11,741 nt of DNA from Fen-1362 sp964597035. GTDB lineage: Bacteria; Planctomycetota; Phycisphaerae; Sedimentisphaerales; Anaerobacaceae. Of the stretch, positions 8,601-11,741 are shown piece after piece (the stretch's first letter is position 1; each line of letters starts with the position of its first letter). The notes below the pieces were generated by a model. The model did no database searches and was not told where the DNA came from. It saw only the letters and a program-made list of their open reading frames with translations. Where the stretch lies: the NCBI GenBank assembly GCA_964597035.1, contig CAZQWM010000060.1:1-11741 (forward strand), given 5' to 3'. A program made the position numbers and the translations under genes.

Positions 8601-8834
8601 AGCAGTGTTGGTCACGGCGTGCAGGAATGTAAGCTCCCTGACATCGGTGCAATTGGGGTCCTGTATCCCCGCATCGAAGATTTGATAGGCCTCTCGCAGC
8701 CCTGATAAGCTGCCCTCAAACATTGCCGCCCGCCCCGGCACAATATAGTCGCTGTTGCAGTCGGCATTTACAGCCGGGACACCTGACAGACACACGATAA
8801 CCACTAATAACCCAAGCAAAGTTTTTCCCAACAT
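5589..8834 (-). CDS. Large secreted repetitive beta-strand protein of unknown function
   Basis: This 1081-residue protein begins with a clear signal peptide (hydrophobic 5-17, likely cleavage after VNA at 24). Residues about 30-315 look alpha-helical, with Leu/Ala-rich amphipathic stretches. Residues about 320-560 are beta-rich, Gly/Asn/Tyr-rich and hold several Cys. Residues about 640-1055 form irregular repeats in which KSL/GSI-x-A/K strands alternate with Gly-rich turns, for example LGGSINAPWVGSISIKGD (789-806), KSVKVAGGILGGEWSIDG (833-850) and GKLSAKRWLDG (926-936). This resembles a beta-helix or solenoid found on large planctomycete surface proteins. It ends GDAEIRLY. No catalytic motif is recognised; a structural, adhesive or cargo role is inferred. 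The ATG has AAGGAGA 10-16 nt upstream. It follows the LptC-like gene by 18 bp and is probably co-transcribed with it. Confidence 0.88.
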   Translation of the reverse strand: MLGKTLLGLLVVIVCLSGVPAVNADCNSDYIVPGRAAMFEGSLSGLREAYQIFDAGIQDPNCTDVRELTFLHAVTNTAMLLFDNDDLALTHSLGELAEDFGVSIVGDYFNAISVDVALTPAGCYVIPPGAPDTTEVALRIQTSIIPEIDAILAELETISDSPSDRFRIFFEPTETGLDNTLEVDYGEVLILKALLAGLKAQLEFKQAYNLSVDPNDPKVQTLANGLSCSEDVEVFINDFLSQYPDLFNVLPDGDIVLAQARQDLIDSINYYFAVINYIKSETDDQENDLVYIDPNDTAILDAVNENLTVLRNSLQNDTAGTYPVGTTKTYSINDGGSAIGQLLLTYNLTGLDGDSGILTFSNGTPSPWNVSHFELDDDSLMIEVEPGSGNGQSGGYFTATLSQDGNSFSNGTFEYWGAGVAPCDSVFYEVWAGNTDYCWLPNGNEYFESIDKYDYVKLGESDGQTKTFNGTYTYYCIAARKEFFLDSIQGSTGSYYSSGRLCTGNTSDWGNISGAPDGQYATVGYKPTLGTFRGYVVITNPGWNGITVISDRSCYDPVSLSGLSGQLLGAVVSNARFNLNPLLGGTTHYPNPVNPRDLLPEFDATNKAIPCTAGHGLGDDATLGGILPDMSQQDWFEECSAWEFGSIDGKTVKLTVNDSNGLPVTFSLTGGGHAEVKGTGFDEVILYGTTTKSMLKISTRGKTQTSVGSIICPGPLKAIMAKTTDLRGNITIGGSLGMLTLDDVADNHTITIGPSSNPKASTLMKFDQVRDLAINSEMPIKSLSATQWLGGSINAPWVGSISIKGDSKRGIVGSLDVDMDLDGTTAPKGVALKSVKVAGGILGGEWSIDGHCGSIQMANSDESFALHMDDYNIGSINAKGNKKLGIDAVLSGEFHCNSIKSVSALDIVDASFALEQKPDTKMYAIGKLSAKRWLDGCHIMTPGNVGSVSAGGMRNSCCFAGDVSTRDIEGLGGFPDGVLDLPDPAVDINYVKPATIKSIKIKGIKTEPPPYVINTNFAAAKILGAYLAYPDYDNDSVVFGIAADYIKSLKIKDADGIIPGKKLYEQVDAPDLPGDAEIRLY

Positions 8835-8843
8835 TTTTGTGTT

Positions 8844-8851
8844 CTCCTTTT
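8844..8851 (-). promoter_or_regulatory. Ribosome binding site of the repetitive secreted protein gene
   Basis: AAGGAGA-type site on the minus strand (ctcctt at 8844-8849 on plus) placed about 9 nt before the ATG at 8832-8834. It lies within the 18-bp gap after the stop codon of the LptC-like gene, consistent with an operon in which each gene has its own ribosome site. Confidence 0.7.
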
Positions 8852-8852
8852 C

Positions 8853-9647
8853 TTATCTTTTGGCGTTTTTTATCTCCACGATATTAAGTTGACTGTCGAC
8901 ACAAATACCTTTGCCTGCAATTTGACATTCGCCTCGTCGCAGAAAATATGTTCCGTCGACGGTAAAACTCTGCTCTTTCGTGTTCCATTTGATGTGATTG
9001 CCTTCGAGCGTGCTGCCATCAGCGCAGGTTACAGTGACGTGGCCTCGCAGCGACACCTTCGGCCAGTCGGAATCCACAACGGCCCGTCTGCTTTCGACAC
9101 TGAGCAGCAAATTGTCATCCTCGAATACCCGGCAGTCGAAATTATCGACTGTCACCTCACGGGTGTTGCTCAGGTCGATGTCTGCGCCGTAGTAATCCCG
9201 TACGTCAGCTAATTGAGTGATGAATTCCCCAAGATTTTTGTTGCCGCCGCTCAGCCGGTCAAACAAGATTTTGTCCCGCAAAGCCGTTGTCACGGTCGAA
9301 TCGCCGGACTCACAAAACCGCAGCCGCAGGTCTTTAACTTTTATTGTCCTGGCGGCTGCCGTTCTGAAGATACCAAACTTTGCGTTCTCTGCCCGAAGCG
9401 ACCTCACACTGGCTGCGAAGCGAAGGCGGTTTGTATTTGGGTCGTAGCGACAGTAAGTTAAGCCGTTGATTTGATTTTCAGGTGGGGACACCGTATCATT
9501 CTGAGATTGATAATGGTTCAGGTTTTGCCTTATAACCCTGTGGTTGATGCAAATGGCGGCGAGTGTCGCTGCAGTCACAATCCAAGCTGCGAAAATAACG
9601 TATCTGCCTCGCTTCCGCGTTCCTGTATTGGTATGCAAGTCCGACAC
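8853..9647 (-). CDS. LptC-like single-span membrane protein (LPS export family relative)
   Basis: The 264-residue product has basic residues (11-15), one membrane segment (about 16-34) and a long extracytoplasmic beta-rich region, the layout of LptC, the inner-membrane-anchored bridge protein of the Lpt lipopolysaccharide transport system. The best motif is C-terminal: RGHVTVTCADGSTLEGNHIK and TVDGTYFLRRGECQIAGKG (about 201-247), matching the LptC/OstA pattern of G-x-V-x-V-x-x-x-DG-x-x-L...W followed by a DG/RRG repeat. It is longer than Escherichia coli LptC (about 190 residues). The GTG at 9645-9647 lies only 2 nt from AAGGA (9650-9654); a TTG at 9636-9638 with 11-nt spacing gives a protein three residues shorter and may be the true start. 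It heads a probable operon with the repetitive secreted protein. No lptA, lptB or kds genes are nearby, so a specialised paralogue is possible. Confidence 0.7.
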   Translation of the reverse strand: MSDLHTNTGTRKRGRYVIFAAWIVTAATLAAICINHRVIRQNLNHYQSQNDTVSPPENQINGLTYCRYDPNTNRLRFAASVRSLRAENAKFGIFRTAAARTIKVKDLRLRFCESGDSTVTTALRDKILFDRLSGGNKNLGEFITQLADVRDYYGADIDLSNTREVTVDNFDCRVFEDDNLLLSVESRRAVVDSDWPKVSLRGHVTVTCADGSTLEGNHIKWNTKEQSFTVDGTYFLRRGECQIAGKGICVDSQLNIVEIKNAKR

Positions 9648-9732
9648 TTTCCTTCACGATTCGGTTTTGTCGGTTAATCTGCGGCAAGAATACTCCATCT
9701 GGCTTTCAGATTATTAATGGGAGACCAAGTAC

Positions 9733-9762
9733 CTTATGGTGACTCATTGCCGAAGGTGTCAA
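9733..9762 (-). promoter_or_regulatory. Candidate promoter of the LptC-like operon (proximal)
   Basis: TTGACA (9757-9762) and CATAAG (9733-9738) are separated by 18 nt on the minus strand. The -35 is perfect, the -10 matches only four of six positions. It would give a leader of about 80 nt. Confidence 0.35.
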
Positions 9763-9841
9763 ATCATCCCACTCCTTTGGCCGCGTCCTGCCGCGGTGGT
9801 ATGTCAATAAACCATCCACCCCTGCCGACATATTTATAAAT

Positions 9842-9871
9842 ATCCTACAAGAGTATAGGGGTTTATGTCAA
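9842..9871 (-). promoter_or_regulatory. Candidate promoter of the LptC-like operon (distal)
   Basis: TTGACA (9866-9871) and TAGGAT (9842-9847) are 18 nt apart on the minus strand, about 190 bp before the gene. The 14-bp AT palindrome at 9830-9843 overlaps the region just downstream of the -10 and would be a suitable operator position, though no regulator is known. Confidence 0.4.
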
Positions 9872-9897
9872 GAAATCTTTTTCTGTGTTTTTCGATG

Positions 9898-9930
9898 GTA
9901 AGGAGGTTGTGTATTGTATAACAACCTTAC
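9898..9930. other. Bulged inverted repeat containing a strong ribosome-site-like sequence
   Basis: The arms gtaaggaggttgt (9898-9910) and acaaccttac (9921-9930) pair for 10 bp with a 3-nt bulge (agg) around a 10-nt loop. On the plus strand the left arm contains AAGGAGG followed 7 nt later by TTG, but the plus-strand frame from there looks non-coding. It ends 5 bp from the stop codon of the possible remnant gene. Confidence 0.55.
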
Positions 9931-9934
9931 CTAT

Positions 9935-10117
9935 TCAGAAGACAACAGCGGCGTAGCCGACGGATTCGGCACTGGTAGCACCCATTTTGCCAAGCATTAT
10001 TTCGTTGCCGTTGGCATGTGTGAGCAGGAAGCCATTTGTTTTGTCGAGGGCTTTGGCTGCCGCCACTGTCGCCACTGCTTCGCCCGGCCCACAGGCCGTT
10101 GTAATTCTCGGTGGCAG
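9935..10117 (-). pseudogene. Possible 3' remnant of an unidentified gene
   Basis: The minus-strand frame ending in TGA at 9935-9937 encodes about 56 residues of natural-looking protein: ITTACGPGEAVATVAAAKAL, then KTNGFLLTHANGNEIMLGKM, then GATSAESVGYAAVVF. Amino acid and codon use resemble the neighbouring genes, unlike the Arg/Cys-rich opposite frames. Upstream the frame runs into the palindrome cluster (10129-10223) and has no ATG or ribosome site, so the 5' part appears lost or replaced. I do not recognise the family. It may also be a chance open frame. Confidence 0.3.
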
Positions 10118-10237
10118 TGGCAGGTGAACCCGCCGAACAGACGGCGGGAAAACAAAGCGTTCCTCACGCCTGCACCCCCCGGTGGAGCCGGGGGCTATAT
10201 ACAAACGCCCAGACGGCGGGCGTTGGGAGGATAAAGT

Positions 10238-10388
10238 AACTGGGTCCCCTGTTGCAGAGCCAAAGTTTATGGTTCCTCGACTGCAATCCTACGAAGCTTG
10301 AGTCGAGGACAAGCGGGGAGAGCCGGGCAAATAAGGAAGTTTCGCTACGCTACGAAAATCCTGGACCCCGGATAACGAATTTCCGGGG
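10238..10388 (-). repeat. REP-like palindromic element, longest copy
   Basis: On the minus strand it starts with a 7-bp hairpin (ccccgga/tccgggg), continues ggggtccagg, a tcgtagcgtagcgaa block, a 9-bp stem-loop, and ends ggggacccagtt. The left-end sequence 97-145 has the same order in the same orientation (a tcgaagcgcagcgaa block, then ggggacccagtt), and 5479-5487 retains the ggggtccag part. No coding capacity is seen, so it is a non-autonomous repeat. Confidence 0.5.
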
Positions 10389-10398
10389 CTGGTAAGAA

Positions 10399-10439
10399 AA
10401 CGGGCATGTCTGCCAGAAGACTGGCGGGCCTGCCCGTGT
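10399..10439 (-). terminator. Intrinsic terminator of the 334-residue secreted protein gene
   Basis: On the minus strand the arms acgggca (about 10432-10438) and tgcccgt (10400-10406) form a 7-bp outer stem, with an inner 5-bp stem (gccag/ctggc), followed by TTTTCTT. It begins 28 bp past the stop codon. This is the most convincing terminator in the window. Confidence 0.7.
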
Positions 10440-10465
10440 TATTCAGCTTTCAATTTCAGGGGATT

Positions 10466-11470
10466 TTAGGGAACGTGGACGCCTTTGCCTTTCAGTGTGA
10501 AGGTTCCTTTCGCATCCGCATACCTGCCGTCAGTGTAATTAATGTCGGCCCAAAACTTAGTTTTGGCTGACAAGGTGATTTTCTTCTTGCCATTTACTTT
10601 CAGGGTAGCTGTAGTAAACGAATCGTATATATAAATGGAATCGACGTTGTCGTTGTTATCTAAAATGAGGTCTTCGATTAGCGATTCGATGCTGTAAACA
10701 TCACCCAACAAGAGCAGCTTGTTCTTAATTCTGCAAAAACTGCCATCCAAGTCAGAAGACAATATCCCGGACATATCATCAAGCTTATAATCATTCAAGC
10801 CGAGACCAGATGCGTCGTAATCCGAGATAGTAATATCAAGCGTCAGCGGGGTTTTGACTTTGACCTTTTTGGCTTTGATACTTATCTGGGAATCTACGGT
10901 CCACCTCGAGGCCCAGGTTTGGGAGCCCGTCTGGACAGGATGGTCTCCGGTGAATTTGAATGAGAAAGACATCTTGGCGTGATAAGTATGGCCATAAACC
11001 TCTATGTAAAACACTGCTTTGGCTGAAATAGAAGTCGAGAAAGAGATTGCGTCTCTTGTGTAAGTTACCTTTGTTTTTGATTTGGTCTGAGTGACCACAA
11101 CCCGCCAGTCATCGATATAGGGACTGAGACCGGCATCGTCGAGTGCCTCGTCAAGATATTCCTCGAAGAAATCCTCTATATCATCTGAGCTGACATCGAT
11201 AACGAGCTTTTGTTTGGAGTCGAGGTAGTAGCTACCTGACATTACGTATCCATCTTCATCTACGAAATCCACGTTTCCATTTTCGAAATCAGCGCGGCAG
11301 AAGCCCTTAACGGACATAGTGCCGACTTTGCTGGCGCGGACTCTGAGAGAGCCATATAGAACCCAGGAAGTGCCATCAAAATCATTGAGGTCAACGGGCA
11401 CGGCTGCGGCTGCACAGAAGCCGTTAAGAAGCGACAGGAACGCCATTACCAAAACAAGTCTTTTCGTCAT
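10466..11470 (-). CDS. Secreted protein of unknown function with an internal duplication
   Basis: This 334-residue protein has a signal peptide (MTKR then a hydrophobic 5-17; cleavage near AAA-VP at about 23). The mature part is Asp/Lys/Ser-rich and mostly beta-strand, with few Cys (58 and 246). Two halves appear related: KQKLVIDVSSDDIEDFFEEY (86-105) with the strand set ending MSFSFKFTG (167-175) parallels KNKLLLLGDVYSIESLIEDL (249-268) with the strand set ending GTFTLKGKG (322-330). In each an acidic helix is followed by a beta meander, suggesting a duplicated lipocalin-like or beta-barrel fold, but this is not proven. No catalytic motif is seen. The ATG has AAAGGAGA (11477-11484) 6 nt upstream. 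It is a single-gene unit with its own strong promoter and terminator. Confidence 0.85.
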   Translation of the reverse strand: MTKRLVLVMAFLSLLNGFCAAAAVPVDLNDFDGTSWVLYGSLRVRASKVGTMSVKGFCRADFENGNVDFVDEDGYVMSGSYYLDSKQKLVIDVSSDDIEDFFEEYLDEALDDAGLSPYIDDWRVVVTQTKSKTKVTYTRDAISFSTSISAKAVFYIEVYGHTYHAKMSFSFKFTGDHPVQTGSQTWASRWTVDSQISIKAKKVKVKTPLTLDITISDYDASGLGLNDYKLDDMSGILSSDLDGSFCRIKNKLLLLGDVYSIESLIEDLILDNNDNVDSIYIYDSFTTATLKVNGKKKITLSAKTKFWADINYTDGRYADAKGTFTLKGKGVHVP

Positions 11471-11476
11471 TTGTCC

Positions 11477-11484
11477 TCTCCTTT
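11477..11484 (-). promoter_or_regulatory. Ribosome binding site of the 334-residue secreted protein gene
   Basis: AAAGGAGA on the minus strand, 6 nt before the ATG at 11468-11470. It supports this start, which also gives a compact signal peptide. Confidence 0.75.
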
Positions 11485-11551
11485 AAGAATTTTACATTTT
11501 CAATCGCCTTCAGCCGAACGCCAAAAGGACGCGGAGTCGATTCGATACCGT

Positions 11552-11580
11552 ATTATATTATAGAAACCGGTTTTTGTCAA
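11552..11580 (-). promoter_or_regulatory. Perfect-consensus sigma70 promoter
   Basis: TTGACA (11575-11580) and TATAAT (11552-11557) are separated by exactly 17 nt on the minus strand. Transcription would start about 75 nt before the 334-residue protein gene. A match of 12 out of 12 suggests strong constitutive expression. Confidence 0.8.
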
Positions 11581-11741
11581 GAAGGCAAGTGACATTTAAG
11601 TGACATCGAAGCAAGATGCTTTAGGCCCGATGCTCGATACTCGATTCTGGATTCTGGATGCTGGATTCCGCCGAAGTCAGACAAGTTTTCACCACGAAGC
11701 GGCTGTGTTTTGATTCAAGGGTTTTTTTAGTTTTTTTCGGG
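11581..11741. other. Right-end non-coding stretch
   Basis: No gene is supported. It holds a direct repeat of aagtgacat (11587 and 11599 regions), a 7-bp tandem repeat (11632-11666) and T-rich sequence at the edge (ttttttt at about 11724-11738). Confidence 0.6.
11632..11666 (+). repeat. 7-bp tandem repeat, five units
   Basis: Five consecutive heptamers read gctcgat, actcgat, tctggat, tctggat, gctggat, consensus NCTSGAT. The period of 7 is not a multiple of three and there is no open frame, so this is an intergenic microsatellite-like array rather than coding repeat. Confidence 0.8.

Larger units (their letters stand above)
9648..9934. other. Upstream region of the LptC-like operon
   Basis: No gene is supported. 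It contains two minus-strand promoter candidates, a 14-bp perfect AT palindrome (atatttataaatat, 9830-9843), a 5-bp GC hairpin (ccgcg/cgcgg near 9780-9796) and a bulged inverted repeat (9898-9930). Confidence 0.6.
10118..10465. other. Palindrome-rich non-coding region
   Basis: No gene is supported. Five perfect stems occur in 270 bp: 10129-10135/10142-10148 (cccgccg/cggcggg), 10176-10182/10188-10194 (cccccgg/ccggggg), 10205-10210/10218-10223 (acgccc/gggcgt), 10274-10282/10301-10309 (9 bp) and 10366-10372/10382-10388 (ccccgga/tccgggg). The stretch 10238-10388 resembles a longer member of the element seen at 97-145. Confidence 0.7.

Noticed and set aside
9496..9687. 63-residue minus-strand frame overlapping the LptC-like start
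   Set aside because: It overlaps the membrane segment of the LptC-like protein in another frame and has no recognisable features.
9914..10234. 106-residue plus-strand frame with AAGGAGG 7 nt before a TTG
   Set aside because: The ribosome-like site is part of an inverted repeat, composition is Arg/Cys-rich, the frame runs through palindromes, and the opposite frame looks more protein-like.

Overview
The window looks like an accessory, secretome-rich stretch of a diderm bacterium, most likely a Planctomycetota member of the Phycisphaerae type. This is inferred from protein style: very long modular secreted proteins, a dockerin-like Ca-loop pair followed by a LamG-type start, a repetitive beta-strand surface protein ending in EIRLY, and an LptC-like membrane-anchored protein that implies an outer membrane. 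No rRNA or universal marker is present, so the placement is tentative. All four convincing genes lie on the minus strand. No tRNA, rRNA, CRISPR array, complete transposase or phage gene was seen.

Layout, left to right. Positions 1-349 are non-coding and packed with GC-rich hairpins of REP-like type. Positions 350-5170 encode a 1606-residue secreted subtilisin-like (S8) protease with a long array of accessory domains (Ig-like, jelly-roll, six InlB B-type repeats, three carboxypeptidase-regulatory/CnaB-like repeats, a dockerin-like module) and a LamG-like domain cut off after about 40 residues. Positions 5171-5588 hold its promoter, a leader with a possible 13-codon reading frame, and further hairpins. 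Positions 5589-8834 encode a 1081-residue secreted repetitive protein, and 8853-9647 an LptC-like protein; the two are 18 bp apart and form an operon with the LptC-like gene first. Positions 9648-10465 hold candidate promoters, a possible gene remnant, and a dense cluster of palindromes. Positions 10466-11470 encode a 334-residue secreted protein of unknown function with a perfect-consensus promoter and a good intrinsic terminator. The right end (11471-11741) carries that promoter and a 7-bp tandem repeat.

How it fits together: the protease, the repetitive protein and the 334-residue protein all have export signals, and the LptC-like protein is membrane anchored. The window therefore serves the cell surface or exterior rather than central metabolism. 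No direct functional partnership is proven except co-transcription of the LptC-like gene with the repetitive secreted protein. The most unusual structural points are a 58-bp exact repeat that carries the last codons and 3' flank of the repetitive-protein gene and recurs just downstream of the truncated protease gene, and a family of related palindromic elements that sit at gene 3' ends.
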